DNA of 21,426 bases from Bacillota bacterium (GCA_023451395.1 JAEXZL010000086.1:1-21426); one strand, 5' to 3'. Counted from the first letter of the stretch, positions 8,345 to 14,454 are shown. Translations and numbers: made by a program. The notes: generated by a model not told the origin, from the sequence alone.

Positions 8345-8539
8345 ATGGACAAAAAAGATAATAGCTTTGAGAAAGAAATGGATTTTCAAATGCCTGATTT
8401 TCCTGAAGATGAAACCCCTTGGGAGTTTATTGAAGATATACCCGGTCTTAGCGAGCTTTTAGAGGATGAAGATTCAGGAGATCTTATAATCGAAGAATAT
8501 CCTGGGTTATATAGATTGAAAAAGAAAGATGAAAAGTAG
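8345..8539 (+). CDS. Small, highly acidic protein of unknown function
   Basis: I do not recognise a family. The 64-residue product has 22 Asp/Glu residues against 10 Lys/Arg, no signal peptide and no membrane segment. The middle is strongly acidic and rich in Pro and aromatic residues (PDFPEDETPWEFIEDIPGL); a second PGL follows in YPGLYRLK, giving a loose internal repeat; the last seven residues are mostly Lys with Asp and Glu. The gene is well supported: a GGAGGGG site eight or so bases before the ATG, an extended -10 promoter upstream and a strong terminator overlapping the stop. It is transcribed away from lexA and shares its control region, including the LexA box, so SOS control or a role with LexA is possible but unproven. 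Acidic charge could suit a DNA mimic or a basic-protein partner; that is speculation. Confidence 0.8.
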   Translation: MDKKDNSFEKEMDFQMPDFPEDETPWEFIEDIPGLSELLEDEDSGDLIIEEYPGLYRLKKKDEK

Positions 8540-8562
8540 CGGCTATAGCAATATAGCCGCTA
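8537..8562. terminator. Bidirectional terminator between the small acidic gene and the recombinase gene
   Basis: A perfect 11-bp stem (TAGCGGCTATA at 8537-8547, complement at 8552-8562) with a GCAA tetraloop. The stop codon of the small gene is the first three bases of the stem. The recombinase stop lies 12 bases beyond. Confidence 0.88.
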
Positions 8563-8573
8563 TTATTATATGA

Positions 8574-9560
8574 CTAAAGATCTTTTAAAGGATTTGAATT
8601 TACCGCTTCTCTGAGTCTTTCATCATCTATATGAGTATATATTTGAGTTGTAGATATATTTTCATGTCCTAATATCATTTGGAGACTTCTTATATCTACA
8701 TTTCCATGCTTGTACATTAAAGTTGCTGCTGTATGTCTCAATTTATGAGGGGTATATTTATTGTAATCTAAGCCGGCATTATTAGTATATTTTTTTACTA
8801 ATCGTTCTACAGTGCGTTTGTTGATTCTACGGTTTTTTGAGCTTATAAAAAGGGCGTTTTTTTCCTCAGGAGGAACTTTAGAAGCATCTCTAACCTTTAA
8901 ATAATCTTCAATGGACCTTAAGCAAGCTTGGTTTAAGTAGACAGTTCTTTCTTTATTTCCTTTTCCGATTATACTTAGGGTATCACCTTTGATTTCATTT
9001 AAATTTATGCTGCAAAGCTCTGATAGTCGCATTCCACAATTTAAGAATAAGGTCAATATGCAATAATCTCTGTAATAATTCTTATCTGTTTCGTCCATAT
9101 TTAAAAGGAGTTTTTTACTTTCATCCAGAGTTAAATACACGGGATGCCTCTTATTTATTTTAGGTGATTCCAGCTCAGATGCTGGATTGTCATCAATAAT
9201 TTTAGCTTTTCCATGAAGATACTTGAAAAAGGATTTTAAGGTGGCAACCTTTCTAGCTTTTGCGTAGCTTCCGTTATTTCTGTATTTTTCTGTAAAAGCT
9301 ATAAAGGCATATAAATCCGACAAATCTATATCCTTAATAAAAGCTTTATCTATATCTTTTATTGGGATTTCATCAAATTCTATATCGTTATTAACTTTAC
9401 CTTTATACACCATTAGGAATCTGAAAAATAAAGTAAGATCAACTTTATATGCTTCAACTGTATTTGGAGATTTGCCCTTAATAGTAGTTAAATAATTTAG
9501 AAATTCATTCATAGCTCTGGGATAAATATTTTCTTTAATTGTATTCAATGGATATTTCAT
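8574..9560 (-). CDS. Tyrosine recombinase of the XerC/XerD type
   Basis: The 328-residue product has an N-terminal SAM-like core-binding domain (about 15-130, with TIKGKSPNTVEAYKVDL) and a C-terminal catalytic domain. The active-site set is complete: R178 (NCGMRLSEL), K200 (GKGNKER), H272 and R275 (HKLRH), H299 (LGHENISTTQ) and the nucleophile Y308 (IYTH). Xer enzymes resolve chromosome dimers at dif with help from FtsK, whose gene is in this window. At 328 residues it is longer than the usual 295-300, with extra residues at the N-terminus and an acidic insert near 55-80. Its place among housekeeping genes, with no flanking repeats or phage genes, argues against a mobile integrase. The ATG has AGGAGG eight bases upstream. 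Whether it plays the XerC, XerD or another role cannot be told here. Confidence 0.92.
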   Translation of the reverse strand: MKYPLNTIKENIYPRAMNEFLNYLTTIKGKSPNTVEAYKVDLTLFFRFLMVYKGKVNNDIEFDEIPIKDIDKAFIKDIDLSDLYAFIAFTEKYRNNGSYAKARKVATLKSFFKYLHGKAKIIDDNPASELESPKINKRHPVYLTLDESKKLLLNMDETDKNYYRDYCILTLFLNCGMRLSELCSINLNEIKGDTLSIIGKGNKERTVYLNQACLRSIEDYLKVRDASKVPPEEKNALFISSKNRRINKRTVERLVKKYTNNAGLDYNKYTPHKLRHTAATLMYKHGNVDIRSLQMILGHENISTTQIYTHIDDERLREAVNSNPLKDL

Positions 9561-9601
9561 TAAAAAAACCTCCTAAAAGGGGTATTTAAGTATATGCTTA
9601 T

Positions 9602-9630
9602 ATAATAGAACAAAATTAGCCTTAAGTAAA
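9602..9630 (-). promoter_or_regulatory. Predicted promoter of the recombinase gene
   Basis: On the minus strand TTTACT (9625-9630) and TATTAT (9602-9607) are 17 bases apart, four and five matches to consensus. The start would be near 9595. The long hairpin at 9639-9688 lies just upstream of the -35 box. Confidence 0.45.
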
Positions 9631-9638
9631 TGCAAATT

Positions 9639-9688
9639 TAACATCTAACGTCGCTAAATGTATATTTAGCGACGTTATTTTGATGTTA
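9639..9688. repeat. Long two-part inverted repeat (hairpin) upstream of the recombinase promoter
   Basis: The inner stem is 13 perfect base pairs (AACGTCGCTAAAT at 9647-9659 with 9664-9676) around a GTAT loop. An outer 7-bp stem (TAACATC at 9639-9645, GATGTTA at 9682-9688) encloses it, with an uneven internal loop of one T on the left and ATTTT on the right. The inner stem is much richer in G and C than its surroundings. Read on the + strand it is followed by T-rich sequence, so it could terminate + strand RNA, but no + strand gene precedes it. It could instead be a protein-binding site or part of an RNA. Confidence 0.8.
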
Positions 9689-9763
9689 TTTTATTAGTAT
9701 TTTACTATAATTCCTCTACTCTTTCTTCAAATTAATACAAAAAAATGATTTTAACCAAAAAGT

Positions 9764-9818
9764 AAATTTTAAAAAATTATTATAGTAGCTTATTATGACT
9801 AAATAATTTTTAAAATTT
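9764..9818. repeat. AT-only imperfect inverted repeat
   Basis: An 18-base arm (9764-9781) and a 17-base arm (9802-9818) are complementary apart from one extra A, around a 20-base spacer. All arm bases are A or T, so chance pairing in this AT-rich gap is a real possibility. Confidence 0.5.
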
Positions 9819-9988
9819 CTTTTTATGACAGATTTAAAAAATATTTTTGTATTTCATGGTTTATTTTAATAAACTTTGTTTGCTTCTATATTTATTTGCT
9901 ATACATCTTTATTGAATAATTATTTAGTTGATTATGTGGTTTATTTGTTACTATTTACAAATTCCATATTCATAAACAAAATCTTCCC

Positions 9989-10013
9989 TTATCCACAGGT
10001 AAATTGTGGAAAA
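9989..10013. promoter_or_regulatory. Pair of inverted DnaA boxes
   Basis: TTATCCACA at 9989-9997 is the perfect consensus DnaA box. TGTGGAAAA at 10005-10013, read on the minus strand as TTTTCCACA, fits the relaxed consensus TTWTNCACA. They face each other across seven bases. The second overlaps the U-tract of the purB terminator, so its match may be partly accidental. Confidence 0.45.
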
Positions 10014-10043
10014 AAATAAAGGCACCAGTTTTCTGGTACCTTT
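10010..10043 (-). terminator. purB terminator
   Basis: On the minus strand an 11-bp stem (arms at 10033-10043 and 10018-10028, one G-T wobble) with a four-base loop is followed by ATTTTTTT (plus-strand A-run at 10010-10017). It starts 11 bases after the purB stop. Confidence 0.9.
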
Positions 10044-10054
10044 ATAATTAAATT

Positions 10055-11485
10055 TTATACATTTATATTTGCTTCTAAACCTAAAATTTCTTTATTATCT
10101 TTAATAATAGGATTAACAACTTCATTTATAAAATCTGTAACTTGGCTTGGAGCTCTTCCAATAAAGTTCTTAGGATCTAGAATTTCAGCCAGATGCTCCT
10201 TTGAAATATTAAAGATACTATCCCTAGAGATTCTGTTAATTAAATCATTTTCCCGGCCCCAGATTTTAACCTCTTCTGCCGCTGCCATAGAATGAACTCT
10301 AATAGCTTCATGAAGTTCCTGTCTATCTCCTCCCCGTTTTACTCCTTCCATTATTATGTTTTCTGTAGCCATAAAAGGAAGCTCGCTATTTACATGGGAT
10401 GCTATTACCTTTTCGTATACCACAAGATTACTGGATATATTTATGTAAAGATCTAAAACTCCATCTAATGCTAAGAATGCTTCTGCCACTGCAATTCTCT
10501 TATTAGCTGAATCATCTAAGGTTCTTTCAAACCACTGAGTGGATGCGGTTATTGCTGGATTTAGGGAGCCCACGATTATATGTCTTGATAAGGCACTAAT
10601 TCTTTCAGAGCGCATAGGATTTCGTTTATAGGCCATAGCCGATGAACCTACCTGATTTTTTTCAAAGGGTTCCTCTATTTCTTTCATGCTTTGTAAGAGT
10701 CTTATGTCATTACTGAATTTATATGCTGATTGGGCAATTTCAGATAAGGTATTTAGTACTATTGAATCAATTTTTCTTGGATAAGTTTGACCTGTAACAG
10801 CATAGCTGTTTTCGAAGCCCATTTTTCTAGATACTAGCTTATCTAATTCTTTAACTTTTTCTTCATCATTATTAAATAAAGCCATAAAGCTAGCTTGGGT
10901 ACCAGTTGTTCCCTTCACTCCTCTTAGCTTCAATTTTTCTATTACATAATCTAAGTTTTCTAAATCAATAACTAAATCTTGAATCCATAGTGTTGCTCTT
11001 TTTCCTACAGTGGTAAGCTGAGCTGGTTGATAATGGGTGAAGCCTAAGGTAGGTAAATCCTTATATTTGTTAGCAAAGTCTGATAACTTATAAATAACAT
11101 TTATGAGCTTTTTTCTAATTAGAAGTAGAGCTTCTTTCATAACTATAATATCTGTATTATCTCCTACAAAGCAGCTGGTGGCTCCAAGGTGGATAATCTT
11201 TTTTGCTTTAGGGCATTGAAGGCCATAAGCGTAAACATGGCTCATTACGTCATGCCTAATTTCTTTTTCTTTTTCTTCTGCATCCTGGAAGTTGATGTTA
11301 CTGATATTACTTCTTAGCTCATCTAACTGTTCATTGGTAATATTAAGACCAAGCTCCTTTTCAGACTCTGCTAAGGCAGTCCATAGCTTTCTCCAGGTAG
11401 TAAATTTTTTTTCTTCTGAGAATAAATAGCTCATTTCTTTTGATGAATACCTTGAATTTAAAGGTGAGTTATAGACAGTTTTCAT
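10055..11485 (-). CDS. purB: Adenylosuccinate lyase PurB
   Basis: The 476-residue product belongs to the fumarase/aspartase superfamily and cleaves fumarate from SAICAR and from adenylosuccinate in purine synthesis. The superfamily signature is GSSAMAYKRNPM at 280-291, in the mobile loop with the catalytic serine; the catalytic histidine region is GFTHYQPAQLTTVGKR (H151), and TSCFVGDNTD (104-111) is the first conserved block. Its length fits the longer PurB subgroup. The AYKRNPMRSE wording separates it from fumarase, aspartase and argininosuccinate lyase. The ATG follows GGGAGGAAG. It stands alone between its own terminator and a divergent promoter region; no other purine genes are nearby, and I see no purine riboswitch in the short leader. 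Confidence 0.97.
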   Translation of the reverse strand: MKTVYNSPLNSRYSSKEMSYLFSEEKKFTTWRKLWTALAESEKELGLNITNEQLDELRSNISNINFQDAEEKEKEIRHDVMSHVYAYGLQCPKAKKIIHLGATSCFVGDNTDIIVMKEALLLIRKKLINVIYKLSDFANKYKDLPTLGFTHYQPAQLTTVGKRATLWIQDLVIDLENLDYVIEKLKLRGVKGTTGTQASFMALFNNDEEKVKELDKLVSRKMGFENSYAVTGQTYPRKIDSIVLNTLSEIAQSAYKFSNDIRLLQSMKEIEEPFEKNQVGSSAMAYKRNPMRSERISALSRHIIVGSLNPAITASTQWFERTLDDSANKRIAVAEAFLALDGVLDLYINISSNLVVYEKVIASHVNSELPFMATENIIMEGVKRGGDRQELHEAIRVHSMAAAEEVKIWGRENDLINRISRDSIFNISKEHLAEILDPKNFIGRAPSQVTDFINEVVNPIIKDNKEILGLEANINV

Positions 11486-11524
11486 GTTATACTTCCTCCC
11501 TGTAAAATGCTTAATAACAAGAGT

Positions 11525-11533
11525 ATTATATCA
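11525..11533 (-). promoter_or_regulatory. Predicted extended -10 promoter of purB
   Basis: TGATATAAT on the minus strand is a perfect extended -10 element; no good -35 box is visible 16-18 bases upstream. The leader to the start codon would be about 35 bases. The 128-base gap to the divergent DUF378 gene is almost all A and T. Confidence 0.5.
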
Positions 11534-11613
11534 TATTTTATATTATGGATTGTTCTATTTTTTATTTATTATAATATAATTTATTAAATTATATTATACT
11601 TGGAGGAGTAGGA

Positions 11614-11838
11614 ATGTTTAAATTAAGTCCATTAGATAAAATTTCTTTTATTTTGGTAATGATAGGTGCGCTTAATTGGGGATTAATAGGTCTCACTAAT
11701 ATAGACCTCGTGGAGGTTATTTTTGGGAACATACCATTAATTCAAAGAATCATATATATAATTATTGGGGCTGCAGCTATTGATATTATCGTACTTTTGC
11801 TCAAGAATAGATTTGCATCAGGAGCTTTTAAAAGGTAG
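11614..11838 (+). CDS. DUF378 family small membrane protein
   Basis: The 74-residue product has two predicted membrane helices, about 9-26 (ISFILVMIGALNWGLIGL) and 43-63 (IQRIIYIIIGAAAIDIIVLLL), with a short basic C-terminus. The ALNWGLIGL block in helix 1 is characteristic of DUF378 (Bacillus YuzA-like); the function is unknown. The ATG follows GGAGGAG. TATAAT-like boxes at 11570-11580 could form its promoter, but the -35 is unclear. It is transcribed away from purB and ends in a terminator shared with ptsH. It forms no operon, so context gives no functional hint. Confidence 0.85.
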   Translation: MFKLSPLDKISFILVMIGALNWGLIGLTNIDLVEVIFGNIPLIQRIIYIIIGAAAIDIIVLLLKNRFASGAFKR

Positions 11839-11857
11839 GAGATTTAATAACAATAAA

Positions 11858-11893
11858 AAAACAAGAGATCACAATGAAGTGACCTCTTGTTTT
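11858..11893. terminator. Bidirectional terminator between the DUF378 gene and ptsH
   Basis: A 10-bp stem (AAAACAAGAG at 11858-11867 with 11884-11893), one A-C mismatch, then four inner pairs (TCAC with GTGA) around a six-base loop. T-runs lie on both sides. The ptsH stop codon begins at the next base. Confidence 0.88.
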
Positions 11894-12154
11894 CTATTCT
11901 TCTAAAGAATCAATAAGCTTAGCTACTTCTTCAGCAGCAAGTGTTTCATCATCACCTGAAGCTATAACAGTGATTTTTGAATCCTTTGTTACTCCAAGGG
12001 AAAGCACACCAATAAGGCTTTTAACATTTGCTTTTTTACCATTAAATTCGATGCTAACATCTGATTTGAAAGATGAAGCTTTTTTTACAAGTAATGTAGC
12101 CGGTCTTGCGTGTAAACCGGTAGCATTCTTTACGACTACTTCCTTAGAAACCAT
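11894..12154 (-). CDS. ptsH: Phosphocarrier protein HPr
   Basis: The 86-residue product passes phosphate from enzyme I to the sugar-specific PTS IIA proteins. H15 in TGLHARPAT is the phosphorylation site for enzyme I, and S46 in VKSLIGVLSLGV is the HPr kinase site that drives catabolite repression with CcpA in Firmicutes. Because H15 is present it is HPr and not the Crh paralogue. The start is the ATG at 12154, seven bases after GAGGTG; a GTG at 12163 in frame overlaps that site and is rejected. Enzyme I (ptsI), normally next to ptsH, is not adjacent here. A stand-alone IIA gene lies just upstream, and ptsH appears to have its own promoter. Confidence 0.96.
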   Translation of the reverse strand: MVSKEVVVKNATGLHARPATLLVKKASSFKSDVSIEFNGKKANVKSLIGVLSLGVTKDSKITVIASGDDETLAAEEVAKLIDSLEE

Positions 12155-12211
12155 TCTAAACACCTCTCTGCATTCATTATTTTAATTAGACTTTGAATAA
12201 AAATTTAACTT

Positions 12212-12239
12212 ATTATATTATAAACATTATTTTAGTCAA
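12212..12239 (-). promoter_or_regulatory. Predicted SigA promoter of ptsH
   Basis: On the minus strand TTGACT (12234-12239) and a perfect TATAAT (12212-12217) are 16 bases apart, in the gap after the IIA gene. No terminator hairpin is visible in that gap, so read-through from the IIA gene is also likely. Confidence 0.6.
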
Positions 12240-12249
12240 TTACAATACT

Positions 12250-12714
12250 TTAATCTAATTTAAGAGTAATATCCATAAATTTATCATTGGCCTTATCTGC
12301 TTTATAATTTATATCAATATTTTCTATAAGTTCAGGATTAGTTATAACAATAGGTGTTATTGTTGAAGAAAAGTGCTCTACATACTCTCTGTCAAAAAAT
12401 AATATTTTATCTCCAGCCTTAACCTTATCTCCTACCTTAACATATGTTGCAAACCCCTTCCCTTCTAACTTTACAGTATCTAGTCCTACATGAATTAATA
12501 TTTGAAGACCTTCTAATGTTCTTATAGCTATAGAATGCTTTGCCTCATATAATAATACTATTTCTCCATCTATAGGGGAATAAATATAATTGTCCAGAGG
12601 TTTTATTGCAGCTCCTTCCCCTAACATTTTACTATTGAACAGGTAACTATTTACTTCTGAAAGTGGAATTACGGAACCACTTAAAGGTAAACTTAATTGA
12701 ATTTTTTTACTCAT
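12250..12714 (-). CDS. Stand-alone glucose-type PTS IIA component
   Basis: The 154-residue product is a single IIA domain of the glucose (Crr) family, which takes phosphate from HPr and hands it to an IIB domain. The two active-site histidines are H60 (EAKHSIAIRT) and H75, the phosphorylated one (ILIHVGLDTVKLEGKGF), 15 residues apart as in the family. GDKVKAGDKILFFD near the end is the usual block. No IIB or IIC domain is fused or nearby, so it must serve one or more permeases elsewhere and may signal to transporters as E. coli IIA-Glc does; that role is not proven in Firmicutes. The ATG follows AAGGAGGA. It sits 44 bases after the aminotransferase gene with no terminator between, and precedes ptsH. 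Confidence 0.92.
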   Translation of the reverse strand: MSKKIQLSLPLSGSVIPLSEVNSYLFNSKMLGEGAAIKPLDNYIYSPIDGEIVLLYEAKHSIAIRTLEGLQILIHVGLDTVKLEGKGFATYVKVGDKVKAGDKILFFDREYVEHFSSTITPIVITNPELIENIDINYKADKANDKFMDITLKLD

Positions 12715-12758
12715 GAAAAATCCTCCTTTAATTTCTAATATAATTAGTATAGATATTA

Positions 12759-13952
12759 TTATTGTATTTCGTTTATAAAAGCTTGTATTCTTTTTATTCC
12801 TTCTCTAATATTTTCTTCTGAGGTTGCATAAGATAATCTCATATAACTATCTAAGCCAAAGGCTATACCTGGTATAACTGCTACTTGCATGTATTCTAGT
12901 AATGCAGCTGCGAAGCTCATGGAGTCATTTAGCTTTTTATCCCTAAAGGTTTTTCCATAAAAGGCACCAATATTGACCATAATGTAAAAAGCACCCTGTG
13001 GTTTTATAATTGAAATGTTCTCTATGTATGAAAAGAGATCTATCATTATATCTCTTCTGCGGGCAAATTCCGATACCATTGATGATAAATTATCCTGAGG
13101 GCCCTTAAGAGCCTCTAAAGCAGCATATTGAGCGATGCTAGTAGGATTAGATGTAGTATGACTTTGAATACTGCTCATTAATGATATAATTTCTTTAGGT
13201 CCTGCAGCATATCCTATTCTCCAACCAGTCATTGCATAGGCTTTGGAAACACCATTTACCACAATAGTTCTTTTGTAGGAATCTTCATTTAAGCTTGCAA
13301 TACTAATATGATAATTATTGTCATAAATAAGCTTCTCGTATATCTCATCTGAAATAATTATTAAATCATGCTTTTTTGCAAAATCAGCAAGAAGTAACAA
13401 CTCTTCTTTAGAATAAATAGTACCAGTGGGATTGTTGGGACTATTTATGATTACTGCCTTTGTTCTTTCGGTAACCATATTTTCTAAAGCCTGTATTGTA
13501 TATTTATAATCCACTTCCTCACTACACTTTACAAACACTGGTACTCCACTATAGAGCTTTATTAGCTCAGGGTAGCTTACCCAAAAAGGAACGGGTACTA
13601 GCACTTCATCACCAGGATTTAAGATAGCTTGAAATATGTTAGACAAGCATTGTTTTGCTCCAGTGGAAATAATTATTTGATTATCCTCATAGTTGAGATT
13701 ATTATCTTTATAAAACTTATCCTTTATAGCTCTTTTAAGCTCTATTATACCTGAAGCAGGTGTATATTTTGTTTTACCTTCATTTATAGCCTTTATTGCT
13801 TCTTCTCTTATATTTTCAGGAGTATTAAAATCCGGTTCTCCAGCCCCGAAGCTTATTACATTTATACCTTTTTCTTTGAGTTGCTTAGCTTTAGCGGTGA
13901 TTGCAAGGGTTAATGATGGAGAAAGTTCTCGTGATACCTTTGATAACTTCAT
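12759..13952 (-). CDS. PLP-dependent aspartate-type aminotransferase (class I/II)
   Basis: The 397-residue product is a fold-type I aminotransferase of the Ib subgroup typical of Bacillus and Thermus aspartate aminotransferases. Visible are GAGEPDFNTP (37-46), the cofactor residues N174 (SPNNPTG) and D202 (SDEIYEKL), the Schiff-base lysine K237 (NGVSKAYAMTGWRIGY) and the substrate carboxylate-binding Arg near the end (YMRLSYA). The likely reaction is aspartate and 2-oxoglutarate to oxaloacetate and glutamate, but alanine, aromatic or prephenate specificity cannot be excluded. The start is the ATG at 13952, six bases after GGGAGG; the in-frame ATG at 13958 touches that site directly and is rejected. 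A promoter lies upstream after the spoVS terminator. Confidence 0.93.
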   Translation of the reverse strand: MKLSKVSRELSPSLTLAITAKAKQLKEKGINVISFGAGEPDFNTPENIREEAIKAINEGKTKYTPASGIIELKRAIKDKFYKDNNLNYEDNQIIISTGAKQCLSNIFQAILNPGDEVLVPVPFWVSYPELIKLYSGVPVFVKCSEEVDYKYTIQALENMVTERTKAVIINSPNNPTGTIYSKEELLLLADFAKKHDLIIISDEIYEKLIYDNNYHISIASLNEDSYKRTIVVNGVSKAYAMTGWRIGYAAGPKEIISLMSSIQSHTTSNPTSIAQYAALEALKGPQDNLSSMVSEFARRRDIMIDLFSYIENISIIKPQGAFYIMVNIGAFYGKTFRDKKLNDSMSFAAALLEYMQVAVIPGIAFGLDSYMRLSYATSEENIREGIKRIQAFINEIQ

Positions 13953-13993
13953 TTTCATCCTCCCATTTTAATTTCAATTTTACAATTAGTTTT

Positions 13994-14022
13994 AATATAA
14001 CATTTAATAATTATATTGTAAA
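13994..14022 (-). promoter_or_regulatory. Predicted SigA promoter of the aminotransferase gene
   Basis: On the minus strand TTTACA (14017-14022) and TATATT (13994-13999) are 17 bases apart, five of six matches each. It lies just after the spoVS terminator. Confidence 0.5.
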
Positions 14023-14033
14023 TATTACAAAAT

Positions 14034-14053
14034 AAAAGGGCATGAGCCCCTTT
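14034..14053 (-). terminator. spoVS terminator
   Basis: AAA and GGGC (plus strand 14035-14041) pair with GCCC and TTT (14046-14053), one C bulged, around ATGA. On the minus strand TTTTATTTTG follows. It starts right after the spoVS stop. Confidence 0.7.
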
Positions 14054-14054
14054 A

Positions 14055-14315
14055 CTATCTAGGTTGAATTATTAGTTTTATCGCAGTTCTTTCCTCACCA
14101 TCTATTTCTATATCAGTAAAGGCAGGGACGCATACTATATCCTTGCCACTGGGAGCTATAAACCCTCTAGCAATAGCAATAGCTTTAACTGCCTGGTTTA
14201 TTGCACCTGCACCCACTGCTTGTATTTCTACAATATTCTTTTCTTTAATGATAGCTGTTAGTGCCCCTGCTACTGAATTTGGATTGGATTTAGTTGATAC
14301 CTTTAATACTTCCAC
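14055..14315 (-). CDS. spoVS: Stage V sporulation protein S
   Basis: The 86-residue product matches SpoVS along its whole length, with the family blocks MEVLKVSTKSNPNSVAGAL, AVGAGAINQAVKAIAIARG, FIAPSG and the C-terminal EIDGEERTAIKL. SpoVS is a small Alba-like protein needed in Bacillus for late spore coat assembly and for relieving a block in septation; its molecular action is not fully known. It is found mostly in spore formers, which supports a sporulating host. The start is GTG at 14315, eight bases after AGGAGGTAA. The gene is monocistronic, with a hairpin just after its stop and a sigma-H-like promoter upstream. Confidence 0.97.
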   Translation of the reverse strand: MEVLKVSTKSNPNSVAGALTAIIKEKNIVEIQAVGAGAINQAVKAIAIARGFIAPSGKDIVCVPAFTDIEIDGEERTAIKLIIQPR

Positions 14316-14379
14316 TCTTATTACCTCCTAATAGCGTTTTCTGTCAAAAATCGTTTACATATAAATATAAGGTAAAATT

Positions 14380-14389
14380 ACCTATAGGT
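14380..14389. repeat. Perfect 10-bp palindrome at the predicted spoVS start site
   Basis: ACCTATAGGT reads the same on both strands and covers the predicted transcription start (about 14385). Next to it, GGTAA (14371-14375) and TTACC (14378-14382) form a second small inverted repeat that shares bases with it. Confidence 0.6.
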
Positions 14390-14391
14390 GT

Positions 14392-14420
14392 ATATTCTAC
14401 ATAAAAACAAAAATACCTTT
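14392..14420 (-). promoter_or_regulatory. Predicted sigma-H promoter of spoVS
   Basis: On the minus strand AAAGGTATT (14412-14420), 11 bases, then GTAGAATAT (14392-14400). Against the Bacillus sigma-H consensus RNAGGAWWW-N11/12-RNNGAATWW this is one mismatch in the -35 and none in the -10, with correct spacing. spoVS is a sigma-H gene in Bacillus, so sequence and known biology agree. Confidence 0.65.
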
Positions 14421-14454
14421 AGAAAAAGTGATAAAAAAATAAAATGAGAAATTT

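Larger units (their letters stand above)
9561..10017. other. Gene-free AT-rich intergenic region between recombinase and purB
   Basis: I find no credible coding frame here on either strand; the few ATGs open frames of under 20 codons without a ribosome binding site. It holds, left to right, the recombinase leader and promoter, a long two-part hairpin, about 300 bases of near-pure AT sequence with an imperfect inverted repeat, and a DnaA-box pair beside the purB terminator. No tRNA or known riboswitch fold was recognised. Confidence 0.8.

Noticed and set aside
9639..9688. Integron attC site or dif site
   Set aside because: The stems lack the RYYYAAC/GTTRRRY core words of attC, and nothing resembles the two 11-base arms of a Firmicute dif site.
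9690..9988. Small ORFs in the AT-rich gap
   Set aside because: ATG-led frames are under 20 codons, with no ribosome binding site and no recognisable peptide.
8574..10054. An integrase with an attachment site, marking an integrated element
   Set aside because: No tRNA, direct repeats, excisionase or phage genes flank it; neighbours are housekeeping on both sides.
10435..10455. XerD-half-like TTATGTAAA word as a dif site
   Set aside because: It is inside purB coding sequence and the other arm and central region do not match.
11486..11613. Purine riboswitch or PurR site in front of purB
   Set aside because: The leader from the predicted start is only about 35 bases, and the region is nearly all A and T with no aptamer-like folds.
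14342..14348. Spo0A box upstream of spoVS
   Set aside because: TGTCAAA differs from TGNCGAA at a core base and such 7-mers are common in AT-rich DNA; it also lies downstream of the predicted start.
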